A stretch of 64,000 nucleotides of DNA from Ephemerocybe angulata (Eukaryota; Basidiomycota; Agaricomycetes; Agaricales; Psathyrellaceae): positions 62,001 through 126,000 of the forward strand of contig JAACJK010000063.1 in the NCBI GenBank assembly GCA_013368325.1, read 5' to 3'. The position numbers and the translations under genes were made by a program. Shown one piece after another: positions 33,132 to 43,075 of the stretch. The notes beneath the pieces were generated by a model, which worked only from the letters and a program-made list of their open reading frames with translations, made no database searches and was not told where the DNA came from. Positions within the stretch are counted from its first letter, which is position 1. Every line of letters begins with the position of its first letter.

Positions 33132-34848
33132 ATGTCCTCACTGGACTACGTCGACATTCCTGCAGGAGCTACACGTCTGCGATCGACACCGAAACCGAAC
33201 TCGAACGAAAAACCCAGGCCCACCACGTCAGATCTTCGAGTCGCGCCCAAAGTCTTTACGTCTCTCCCAAACCCATCGTCTTCACCTCCTTCTACAGGTC
33301 ATGCGAGACAGTCATCTTTATCGTTTGCGGCGAGCTCCTTGACATCCCCGACTCTGTCCTTTATCCCCCAGCTCCTGCTTTCTTCTGCCATTCCAGGAGG
33401 AGTACCAACGGCAGAGGATGCGCCCGATACCTCGACACCAGCAACATCGAATCCCCGGCAAAGCATGTATCCAGAAAAGTACACGCTACTATCGACTCGG
33501 GACCCATTGTCGCTCCCCATCATGTCCAACAACTTTAAACGGTTCGTGGCCAAGGTGGGGCCCGTGTTTTGGCTGCAAGATCGCGGGGAGGAGATCCTGC
33601 TGTGGAAGAAGGGCTGGAGGGTGACGGGGACATGGATGGGTGTGTACGCTTTCCTCTGTTTCTACCCTAGGGTGGTCCTGCTGCTGCCACACGCCATCGT
33701 CATGGGCATCATCTTGGCGACATACCCCTACCCCGCGTCAGCGAAGCATGGACTGGCTGCGTCCGCCCCAGCAGCGGAGCAACCAACAGAAGGCTCCGTT
33801 CCGTGGCAGGCAAACATCCAGGCCATCCAGAATCTCATGGGCGCGGTGTCGGACCTCATTACCGCAGCCGAGCCGCATGTGCACCATCTCGTCCTCTCCC
33901 CAGCTCATTTCAAGGAGCCAGACGCCCATCCTCCACCCGCCTCGTCACGACCCGTCTCCCCATATACCCCGCACATCCTCGCCTTGCTCGCTGTGACCTT
34001 TCCTATTCTCGCCTTCATTGTCAGCCTGCCCGCATTTCCCATTCGCCAGGTCTTTCTCGTCGGGGGTCTCCTTCCTTTCGTCGCTACGCATCCATGGGTA
34101 GTCCGAATGTATCCGTATGTGGCAGCTGCCACTCCTGCGCTCTTGATTCGCCTTGAGAAAGAGCAGAGGCGACTACGGGCTTTCGTCAAGAAGGAATCTG
34201 TTGAGCCCATCCCCACTCAACGTCCCCCGATCGCCACCATTCTTCAGAAGATTATCGACGACGACAGGCTGACCGACAAGTGCTGGAACTCGGAAATGCG
34301 CGAGGTGGAGTTGTGGGAGAACGAGCGTTTGGGTGGAGAGCCGGCGTCGCCTCAGCCAGGGATGGAGCAGCCCGTTTCCAGCAGCCAGACCACCGGGTGG
34401 AGCAAAGCGAACTTGCGCCCTGGGGAGCGGGCTGCGTGGACACGAGGCCGCGATGGGTGGAACGGCGTCGGCGGGGGTAGTTTGGACGGGCAGGGAGAAG
34501 TCAGGTGTGTATTCGTGTTTTCCGAGTGCGAGACCGCGCTGACCGCGTCGTTAGCAGCAATCTGACGTTCTCGCTTGCACCTGGCTGGGCGTTTGTGGAA
34601 ACCGAGGACTGGCGGAAGGATGTTCTCGGCGATTGGAGTGGGGTCGGCGTGGATGAAGGTGAGTTCGTGAGGTTGCGTTCGGGGACAGCACGCTGATCCT
34701 TACCCTCAGATGGGTGGGCCTATACGAATGATGCGTGGCTCGGTGTTCGCCCTGCACCCTATACTGCGGGAGGTGGCAGTGTCACCAGGCGGAGAAGATG
34801 GACGAGAAGAGTGTGGTACGATAAGGACCGCGCCGAACGCGAGGGTTA
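33132..34848 (+). CDS. Pex30/Pex31-like peroxisomal membrane protein with DysF domain
   Basis: The first exon (33132-~34504) encodes a Ser/Pro-rich N-terminus. Residues ~130-230 then carry two membrane-associated stretches (WMGVYAFLCFYPRVVLLLPH and IVMGIILATYPYP), and a second hydrophobic pair lies at ~290-350. Two small exons complete a DysF (dysferlin) domain: LAPGWAFVETEDWRKDVLGD, then DGWAYTNDAW and RRRRWTRRVWYDKDR, stop TAG 34846-34848. Reticulon-like membrane segments followed by DysF define the fungal Pex28-Pex32 group, which sits at ER-peroxisome contacts and controls peroxisome number and size. Length and order fit the family. It is a housekeeping gene wedged between accessory genes. 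Confidence 0.8.
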
Positions 34849-35223
34849 GCGTGCTTCCTCTGGCCATTGGCTCTGTGATTCTGACCCCATGTAGGCAACG
34901 CCTTGAAATGAACCCGTTCTTCCAGGATTAAACTTCCGTTTGACGTCGCCGATGCTGTTCAGCTCTGTGCCTGGACCCGCGCATACGGTTCGCAAAAGCA
35001 CCGTTAACCTGTCACGAGGTACTTTCTTGGGCGCTAAAGAGTCTTCCTTCCTTCTTTAGGCTCATTGGAGCCGTTTGGCCCGCCGTAAGCGCGGCAAATT
35101 CCCTTCACTTCTGCACACCAATTCCAGATCTCCGGTAAGGGCCCGATTTATATAGGGCTGACGCAAGCACAGCGACGTGGTCTGCGCATTTGGTTCCCCT
35201 TCCCCCTCGTCTCCACCGTGACC
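34849..35223. other. Spacer and promoter of NACHT NC
   Basis: I see no gene. It holds the 3' flank of the Pex30-like gene and the upstream region of NC. Confidence 0.4.
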
Positions 35224-37364
35224 ATGCCCTCTTCTGTCTCTCACTTCGAAAACGCGCAGAATTTCAAGGTTGAGAAGCTCCAAATCAACACGAATGTGAG
35301 CTATGCTCACAGCGACTGCCCTTCAAGGAGCCCGTCCAAGAGTCCTCTAGAATGTGAGTCACCATTCATCCAGTTATCCTGTTGCCCCCACTCATCCAAC
35401 AACGTGGAATGTAGGCTTGGTAGACAACATGGCGACAGGTGCTGTGCACGACTCTGCGGAGCGTTGTGACGCACCTAAATGCCACCCGGAGACAAGGATC
35501 GCAGTGCAGGAGGAGATCCTGAGCTGGATTTCTCATGGCGATGCAGACGTCCAACCGAAGAAGATTCTGTGGATAACAGGGCCAGCCGGAACAGGGAAGA
35601 CGGCTATCCTCGGGTCGATTGCGGACAACTGTCAGGATATGGGGCTGCTTGCGGCCAGCTTCTTCTTCTCGTCGTCGTCGGTGTCCACAAATAGGCGCTC
35701 GAAACGGTACCTCATTCCAACGATCGCTTATCAGCTTCTCCAGAATAGAAAAACGGCTCTCGTCGGGCAACAAGCGCTGAGCTTCATCGAACGGAACCCT
35801 GCGATATTTGAGAAACGGTTGAAAGAGCAGCTCGAGGAACTTATCTTGAAGCCTCTGCGAACGCTCAAGAGACAGCCTGGGACGGATCCTTATCAGGGAT
35901 GGCCGAAGGTGGTTGTCATCGATGGACTAGACGAGTGCGAGGCGGAGCAGTACCATGACCCTCTGCACCCGGCGTCGGGCTCTGCTCGAAGGGCCAAGGA
36001 GGACGACCACGCTGAAATCCTGTCTGTCCTCGTGCAGGCCACCGAGGACCCCGCGTTCCCCTTCCGCATCGTCGTGGCGAGCCGTCCCGAGCGGGCCATA
36101 CGCCAGTTCTTCAATGAGTTGGGATCAGCATCGCAAGAGCTGTTTCTCGACGAGAAGTACGACCCGGACGCGGACATCACCTTGTTCTTCACGTCCAAAT
36201 TCGCGGAGATCAGGCGACGGTACAAACTTCCCCAGCATTGGCCGAACGACAGAATCATCAGCATACTGGTTGAGAACGCCTCGGGGCAGTTCATTTATGC
36301 CGCTACTGTGATGCGGTTCATTGAGAGCCCTCCACACCCTCCCCAGATCCAGCTCGAATGTGTGTTGAGGTCGCGTGCTGTCGATGGCACGAGCCCGTTC
36401 GCACCTTTGGATTCGCTGTACAGATGTATCCTGCAGACCAGCCCCAACCCCCCGCTTTCGGTGCAGTGGCTGTACGCTATCGACCACCTTCGGAGTGCGC
36501 AGGCCGATTTTGTTCAGCAGTTCCTCGAGTCGACACCAGGCGAAGCGGAGTACCTTTTGGGAAGCCTATCCTCAATCCTTACTGTAGTAGTCAATTTTGG
36601 GTCGTGGTACACCTTCTACCACAAGTCGTTCGTTGATTTCCTCGAGGATCGCAGCCGGAGCACCACGTTTTATATCGACCGTGAAAGTAGAAAGGCTTTC
36701 TGCCAGAGGCGGTATCTCCGGGTATTAAAGAGTATGTTCCCAAAGTCCACTTCGTCGACAGGATGTCTGCTCATCGCCTGAATGTGATAGATAAAGGCCC
36801 TATGACGCCGATCAAGGACCGACTTGAAAGTGAAGCCTTCCTTCGTCAGTACACGCGCCTAGGCAAGACCGGATTCTTGTGTGCTTCCGCATCGCAATTC
36901 ACCCTCATCGAACGCGAGCTCGTTTTGTGCGACGCAGCTTGGTGGCTCCAAACGTTCTTTGATACTTCGGAGTCGCGCAAGTCAACCTCGTACTGGGATT
37001 TTCTTCACATCCAGGACCTTTTTGAACACGTCCATGTATGGGTAAGTTGACTCATTCAACACTCTTCTTTTCTCCTGAGACTGAAGTCTTATGTTAGTGC
37101 CACTGGTACAAGTGTCGCCCAGCATGTAAGCACTGGAGGAGGCATATTCTCAAAGCCTGCGTTGCTCAACGGTGGCTAGTCCCTGTGAAGGCTGAGCTGC
37201 TTTGGAATCGGTTTGATCACAGGGTGGATTGGACGGGTACCCTCTGTCCCATCGTCGAGAGTGAGAGTGGCTCGCCTGTTTCGTACTCAACGCTGCATTC
37301 TGCCTCCTCCGCCGACGGACCGTCGCGAGGTATCCTTTACAAGCAGCGGGACTCTTGTCAGTAG
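35224..37364 (+). CDS. NACHT-domain STAND NTPase, paralog NC
   Basis: It starts at ATG 35224 with an N-terminus different from NA/NB/ND: MPSSVSHFENAQNFKVEKLQ then INTN, a FxNAxNFxI pattern common at the start of Agaricomycete NACHT proteins. After an intron ending near 35414 comes LVDNMATGAVHDSAERCDAP and the NACHT with GPAGTGKT, FFFSSSSVST, VVIDGLDECE and VVASRPERAI, then LVENASGQFIYAAT. The loop before FYHKS is very short here (VVNFGSWYT). An intron at ~36731-36789 leads to a helix ERELVLCDAAWWLQTFFD, and another to the tail CHWYKCRPACKHWRRHIL. It has a longer C-terminus than ND, ending ILYKQRDSCQ at 37364. Apparently intact, and the most divergent in the middle part except for NE. Confidence 0.8.
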
Positions 37365-37504
37365 AAATTCAATAAACGGCGGATTATAGTACTCGATGCA
37401 CTGGAAGTCAAGTTTAGCGCACCAATATAGTAGCTTCAGAGAGTCAGGGAGAATCAGCTCACGACTAAGCCGTTTGCGCGGGCGCTTAAATCTGTTTAAT
37501 CTGG
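37365..37504 (+). other. NC-ND spacer, left part
   Basis: Contains a block (gctcacgactaagccgtttg and onward to 37499) that is repeated inverted at 30073-30120 upstream of NACHT NB. It ends in TCTGG, where the retrotransposon begins. Without the element, NC and ND would be ~240 bp apart head to tail. Confidence 0.6.
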
Positions 37505-37747
37505 TTAAAAGACGTGTGTTTTCCTAAGGGCAATGGAGCCCGCGTCGACGAGGACAAACAACGTTGTGATGGGATGACGAGAAGGCGCTGACATAGGGTA
37601 GGGTCTTACTTGACCAACCTGAATTCCTTTGGTCGGTGGAAATGTCTAAGACCTTCATGGGGAGGGTCAGCGCAGTCGGTCTCGTCTTTATTCCTTAACA
37701 TCCATCATCGTTGTGCTCCTCGTCCACGATATCTCAGTTTTTCGTCT
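37505..37747 (+). repeat. Split direct repeat A1
   Basis: 243 bp matching A2 at 42578-42820 from ttaaaagacgtgtg to tttttcgtct. Confidence 0.9.
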
Positions 37748-37790
37748 TTAACGATCACATCACTTCGCTCATCAAATCAACTCAACATCT

Positions 37791-39179
37791 ATGTTTCATG
37801 GAACCCATAACTCTGCCAACCAGCCTTCTGGATCGTCTGGATCGAATGGAGGACAAAGCGGAACACAAAACCCAACCTTCGTTCAAGGGTCCTCTCGAGA
37901 CCCGCATAGACCAAGGTCCACTCATCGCGAGGATTCAGAAAGCTCGATCAGCTTCACCCATGGGTCGGAAGACCTCTCTGGATCCTTTGCTAGACAGACC
38001 GTTGAAAAAGCCGAGGCTGTGCTCGAGGATGTCCGACGACGGAATCTCTCCATTAACGTCGCCGTCGGGCGTCTTTACTCCATCTTCGACCTTGATGGAG
38101 ACTACGACAATACCGAACGAGGTGAACGAAAGCGCGGCTTTGACAACTTCGTGGACCAGGTCGAAGAAACGGAGAGAATCGAAAAAGAGGCAGCGCGCGA
38201 GGGAAAGAGAATCCAATCTGCGTTGCTCTATCGACCGGGACAACGAAATTCCCGTTCCCGATCTCCTCACTCGAATCGAGATGGAACCAAAGGAGGTTCT
38301 GAGGAAAGGAACAGATGGTCAAGTCCAAACGGGGACGTTGACCCCGCAATCAGCGGAGGCAAACGTGTTCGGATCCGCCGGGAACAGTTGCCGTGGGCCA
38401 CGAGGGACGATGAATTCTCCTCAAACATCACCGACTCTTCCTGCCTCCGAAACCAGGAGCTCCTTCGCCTCTTCAAGCTCGACATATCCTTCACCTTATC
38501 CGACATCGAACTCTCTCCCTCAGCACCACTTGGGTTCCCTGAATCGGAATGGAGGAAAATCATCGAGGGACACGCGGTCAACCTCAACACGGTGCTTGGG
38601 CACTTGCACTTCCGCGAAGCTCCTGAACCGAGTCATGGGCGCTTGGGAGATAAAGAGCTCATCCTTCCAGCGCCTAAAGGAGCTACCCGAGTCACGGATG
38701 CAGGGCAATGGGCGTCTGCGTGGGACGCCGCATCGGAAGCTTATGAATTCATCTTCGAACATCGCCGGCAAGAGTTGCGTGAATATGGAAGCCGCATACG
38801 TCGCCTCTTTGCCGCACGACTCCCACAATCAGCCAGTCGAATCATCGACTACGACGACGCCGTGCGCAAGTACGTCAAAGGTGGAACCGCAATGCGTCTC
38901 ACCGACTCCCATCGTTACGACCACCTCTTTGACGCCTTCCTCTCGTTCGACGGCATCGAGTCTCAGCGCCGAGAGTCGACGAAGAAAGGAAAGGGCGGAA
39001 ACTACGGTGGTGGAGGATCAGGAGGGGGAAGAGGAGCTGGAATATGCGACCGGTATAACGACAAAGGTGGATGTGAACGGGCGGATGGTAAATGCCGATT
39101 CAGGCATGTGTGTAATGGATGCGGAAATGGAGGACATGGACAGTCCTCATGTAAAGGAGGAGGAGGGAAGGCGTCGTAA
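37791..39179 (+). CDS. Retrotransposon Gag-like protein with zinc fingers
   Basis: 462 aa from ATG 37791. The N-terminus is Ser/Gly-rich and charged, the centre helical (FEHRRQELREYGSRIRRLFA). Near the C-terminus a Gly-rich linker leads to a CCCH-like finger (CDRYNDKGGCERADGKCRFR, then H) and a C2HC knuckle CNGCGNGGHGQSSC. This finger pair is typical of the nucleocapsid-like end of fungal DIRS/PAT ORF1. Another reading frame (37711-39681) is open across the whole gene and is the frame in which pol continues. Confidence 0.75.
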   Translation: MFHGTHNSANQPSGSSGSNGGQSGTQNPTFVQGSSRDPHRPRSTHREDSESSISFTHGSEDLSGSFARQTVEKAEAVLEDVRRRNLSINVAVGRLYSIFDLDGDYDNTERGERKRGFDNFVDQVEETERIEKEAAREGKRIQSALLYRPGQRNSRSRSPHSNRDGTKGGSEERNRWSSPNGDVDPAISGGKRVRIRREQLPWATRDDEFSSNITDSSCLRNQELLRLFKLDISFTLSDIELSPSAPLGFPESEWRKIIEGHAVNLNTVLGHLHFREAPEPSHGRLGDKELILPAPKGATRVTDAGQWASAWDAASEAYEFIFEHRRQELREYGSRIRRLFAARLPQSASRIIDYDDAVRKYVKGGTAMRLTDSHRYDHLFDAFLSFDGIESQRRESTKKGKGGNYGGGGSGGGRGAGICDRYNDKGGCERADGKCRFRHVCNGCGNGGHGQSSCKGGGGKAS

Positions 39180-40979
39180 CTTCGTACCGAGGTATATGAG
39201 GTATAACGATTGGGGCTTGGCAGAACCCATGCGAGCTGTGGAATGGACCACTATAGCTCCCCCACTCCCTTCTCCGCCAATTGAAGTCCTTTCCGATCCA
39301 GCAGTTTCGAGAACCATCGCCGAAAACCCAGACCTCTTTCAGATCATCACTCCAATCGATATAGATGCTTTCGAACTTGCCCTCGACTCTCATCCCAATC
39401 AGGCTTTTTGTCATTCCGTCGTTAGGTCCCTTCGCGATGGCTTTTGGCCGTTCGCCTCCATTCCGGATGGATACCCATTAATCTACGAGGCACCGCAACC
39501 GGAAATGGACAATGAAGAACAACGTCAATTTCTTCGTGACCAGCGGGACACCGAATTGGAACAGAGAAGATATTCCAGGGGTTTTCTTGTGCTATTAGAG
39601 GGCATGGTGCGAATGCCGAACTTCGCCGTCCCAAAGGACAACGGTACGGCGTCAACCATAGCTATGGTCCACATGCCTTGAACCTGCTTGTTGACAAGGA
39701 TGCCATGGGAAAGGCTCCCCTTGACGGCATGCGTGTTTTTGGTCCTATCCTCGTACATTTCCAACGCCAGTTCCCCGGAGTCAAACTCATCCTCTGGAAA
39801 TCTGACGTCCAGGGGGCATATCGGCTGATCGACATGCACCCCTACTGGCAGATAAAGCAGGTCGAAGCCGTCGACGGCGTCAACTACATTAACCGTTGTA
39901 ACGTCTTTGGCGGAACGGCGTCCCAGATCCTGTTTATCGCCTTCATGGCTCTGATGAACTGGATCGCTGTGTACGTCTATGCTATTCCTGATGTCTCCGA
40001 ATATTCCGATGATCACTTCGGGGTCGCGCGTGCTGACGACATGGAATGGTATGAGCCGTACCAAAAACTCATGCCTGGACCACAGGCCAAACTCTTGCGC
40101 GTTTGGGATCGCTTCGGTGTTCCCCACAAGGAATCCAAGCAGGTTTTTGGGAATCCGTTAACCATTATCGGAATCTCCGTCGACACCGAGTCCATGACTT
40201 TAAACCTTCCCTTGGAGGCCCGAGATGACCTGTTGCAGGAATTGGATTTATGGTGCGACGACTCTGGGCAATTCGCCCGGAAAGGTGCGGCCTTGCGACG
40301 ATGGCAACAGCTGGCCGGTTGGTTAAATTGGTCCTTCAATGTCTATCCGTTGCTCCGTCCTTGCTTGGCCAACGTCTATATGAAGATGCGGGGTAAATCT
40401 AACCCCAAGGGGAAGATTCGTCCCAATAACGCCGTGCGGTCCGACTTGACTTGGGCTCGGAACCACATAGTTGCTTCGTCTGGGGTACACCTGTTGAAAT
40501 GCGCACACTGGGACCCTCACGACGAAGCTGACATCACTGTGTTCTGCGATGCCTCCCTCCAGGGCATGGGATTCTGGATCAAGAGTCTCAACCTTGGTCT
40601 GTATGCCGATACTATTGATACCCAGGGAGAAGAATTCATCTTCTTCCATGAAAGTCTTTGTGTGCTATCTGCTCTTCATTATATGGATGTCGAGCTTGGT
40701 ATGCCGAGGCGAGCAACGATTTTCACCGACAATTCTAACACCGTCGACATCTTCAATTCTCTCGCAGCTTCCCCACGCATCAACCCTATTCTAAAGGCTG
40801 CCTGCGACATCGCGTTGGAGTCTTGTTCTGGATTCAAAGTACTTTTTGTACCCGGCATCAACAACCAGATCGCGGATGCTTTGTCTCGTTTCGACTTCGA
40901 CCGTGCCACATCCCTTAGCCCCGGCATCAAGTTACGCAGATTTACACCCCCACGCGTCACGTTGGGGGAGCATCTATGA
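39180..40979 (+). pseudogene. Retrotransposon reverse transcriptase/RNase H (frameshifted)
   Basis: Two frames cover it. The first, up to about 39640, has the N-terminal RT region (HPNQAFCHSVVRSLRDGFWP and MPNFAVPK). The second, from about 39645, continues with LNLLVDKDAMGKAPLDGMRV, the finger-palm region DVQGAYRLIDMHPYWQ, catalytic EYSDDHFG and an RNase H part with CDASLQGMGFW, FTDNSNTVDIFNS and PGINNQIADALSRF. The switch near 39640 is a one-base phase change in this copy. The stop TGA at 40977 overlaps the ATG of the recombinase gene (ATGA). RT of this type copies element RNA; in DIRS/PAT elements the product is circular DNA. Confidence 0.8.
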
Positions 40980-42399
40980 ACGATGCAATGTCCCTCCGCC
41001 CACATCAACCACATCGCCGCCCGTGGACGGAGGAAGATTTTGCCGACAGGCGGATGGTCGTCCTCGGAATGAGGCTTGACCATACCACCTGGACCACATA
41101 CGCCTCGGCTTACAATTCTTGGAAGTCTTTTTGTGAACTTCATCACTATTCTCTCGAACCTACCCCAACTACTATGTCCAATTTCGTCATGTTCATGGCG
41201 GATCACATCAAGATGTCCTCAATCATTTCTTATTTATCCGGGATCTCACAGGTCCTTGAACCATACTTTCCCTCAATCCGAGCTGTCCGATCTTCACCCC
41301 TCGTCAAGGACACCATCGTCGGTTGCAAGCGACTCAGAAATACACCCGTCACGCGTAAATCACCTATCACTCTTCCCATGCTTCTAGACTGTCCGGGGTC
41401 CGGTTCGGTTCAGGTTCAGCCTATTTTGGCCTGAACCTGAACCTGAACCTGAGGTTCGGTTCGGGGACCAGCCCGAACCTGAACTTTTTCAAAATTTCCT
41501 AATTCGGCCAGTTTTGGATTTTGGGTGAAGACTTTTATATATTCTGGATCGTAATCTAAAACGCTATTCGAACGCAAAAAGAACGAAGCCAAACGGATAG
41601 ATACACGCTGAGAAATGGGGCCCATTAGATTGCCCAATGACCCGAGCGCCCAATAAGCGCCTTAAAAAAGTTCAGGTTCGGCCAAATTCTGGATTTTTTC
41701 CGAACCTGGACCTGAACCTCAGGTTAGGTTCAGGTTCGGTTCAGGTTCGGAAAGTTCCGAACTTGACCACGGACAGTCTACATGCTTCATACCGCAATCG
41801 CTAAGGGCTTCTCGTCTTACGACGATTGCCTTTTTCAAACCATGCTCGTCGGGGGTTTTCACGCACTTCTCCGTCTCGGCGACCTCACGATTCCCGACAA
41901 ACTAGACCTCAGAAACCCGGCGAAATTCTCGAGACGTTCATCAGTAAAACGCCTTGCTCCTGATGCTTGGGCTTTTACGCTACCAGCTCATAAAGCTGAT
42001 AGATTCTTTGAGGGAAGTACTATTCTCTTAAAGAACCTTTGGTCAGATCTCGATATCATGAACATGTTCTCGACTTACCTCAATACGCGCGACCGTCACC
42101 ATCCTTTCCTAGCCCCGCTTTGGTTAACCGAAAGCGGGGAAATTCCCACTCGGCGGTTCTTCCTAACAAGGTTACGCAACCTTGACTGGGGTCCTGCTTT
42201 TAGGGGACAGTCCATGCGCGCTGGTGGAGCTACGGCACTAGCTGACTTAGGTGCTCCGCCTGATATCATTCAGGCTATCGGTCGATGGTCTTCTGAAGCC
42301 TGGAAGATTTATGTCCGCAAGCATCCTGTTCTACTGGATCACTTTGCTCGACATTCGGCAACCGTACCTCCTCATCATCGCCCTTCGGGCTCATCTTAA
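40976..42399 (+). pseudogene. Retrotransposon tyrosine recombinase, interrupted by a MITE
   Basis: The N-terminal part (40976-41384) contains a SAM-like helical domain (TYASAYNSWKSFCELHHYSL). The catalytic part (41789-42399) contains GFHALLRLGDLTIP (first Arg), then SMRAGGATALADLGAPPD and IGRWSSEAWKIYVRKHP (Trp and catalytic Tyr). Box II normally reads HxxR; here the residue at the His place is Gln (QSMR), possibly another lesion. Removing the 396-bp insert and one target repeat would restore one frame, so the host gene was whole until the MITE arrived. The enzyme would integrate the circular element DNA. Confidence 0.8.
41385..41780. mobile_element. 396-bp hAT-type MITE
   Basis: It has an 8-bp target duplication CATGCTTC at 41377-41384 and 41781-41788. 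The inverted termini begin TAGACTGTCCG on both ends (11 bp perfect, continuing with few mismatches). Eight-bp duplications and TAG-type ends fit the hAT superfamily. The interior is built of repeated gaacctgaac / ggttcaggttcgg units in both orientations and has no gene. Confidence 0.85.
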
Positions 42400-42447
42400 G
42401 TCTTTTTTCTTTTTCTTTTTCTTTCATTTGCTTTCATTGGTAGGATA

Positions 42448-42577
42448 GGATTGCCGTACCGGTTGCCTGTCCTAGTTACAGTGTAATATTGATTATCTTT
42501 TTCGGGGGGAATAACCTGTTCCCCCCGGTCCTGCTATTTTTCTCCTCGTCCCTTTCGGTGATACGACATTGGTCTGG
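42448..42577 (+). repeat. Split direct repeat B1
   Basis: 130 bp matching B2 at 42845-42974; ends in the TCTGG core. Confidence 0.9.
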
Positions 42578-42820
42578 TTAAAAGACGTGTGTTTTCCTAA
42601 GGGCAATGGAGCCCGCGTCGACGAGGACAAACAACGTTGTGATGGGATGACGAGAAGGCGCTGACATAGGGTAGGGTCTTACTTGACCAACCTGAATTCC
42701 TTTGGTCGGTGGAAATGTCTAAGACCTTCATGGGGAGGGTCAGCGCAGTCGGTCTCGTCTTTATTCCTTAACATCCATCATCGTTGTGCTCCTCGTCCAC
42801 GATATCTCAGTTTTTCGTCT
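42578..42820 (+). repeat. Split direct repeat A2
   Basis: Copy of A1, directly abutting B1 through TCTGG. Confidence 0.9.
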
Positions 42821-42844
42821 CCCACCCTCCCACTACCAAAAAAG

Positions 42845-42974
42845 GGATTGCCGTACCGGTTGCCTGTCCTAGTTACAGTGTAATATTGATTATCTTTTTC
42901 GGGGGGAATAACCTGTTCCCCCCGGTCCTGCTATTTTTCTCCTCGTCCCTTTCGGTGATACGACATTGGTCTGG
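42845..42974 (+). repeat. Split direct repeat B2
   Basis: Copy of B1; forms the right end of the element, 101 bp before the NACHT ND start codon. Confidence 0.9.
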
Positions 42975-43075
42975 ATAATGTTCAGCTACACGTGCTGGTG
43001 CCGGCACTCTCACGTGTTTGGACCCACTGTCAGGTCTGCAACGTTGACGGTTGAACAACGCTTGCTACTACCGCC

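Larger units (their letters stand above)
37505..42974 (+). mobile_element. PAT-like (DIRS order) tyrosine-recombinase retrotransposon, 5.47 kb
   Basis: Order: repeat A1 (37505-37747), gag, RT/RNase H, tyrosine recombinase, repeat B1 (42448-42577), A2 (42578-42820), a 24-bp link, B2 (42845-42974). A1-ORFs-B1-A2-B2 is the split-direct-repeat plan of PAT-type elements. TCTGG precedes A1, ends B1 and ends B2; no target duplication is seen, as expected for recombinase insertion from a circle. A and B repeat pairs appear identical by eye, so insertion is recent. A 396-bp hAT-type MITE sits in the recombinase gene and the pol frame is shifted once, so this copy is probably not autonomous now. Confidence 0.9.

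Noticed and set aside
41385..41780. Insert in the recombinase gene read as an intron
   Set aside because: It has an exact 8-bp duplication and inverted termini, and does not start GT or end AG.
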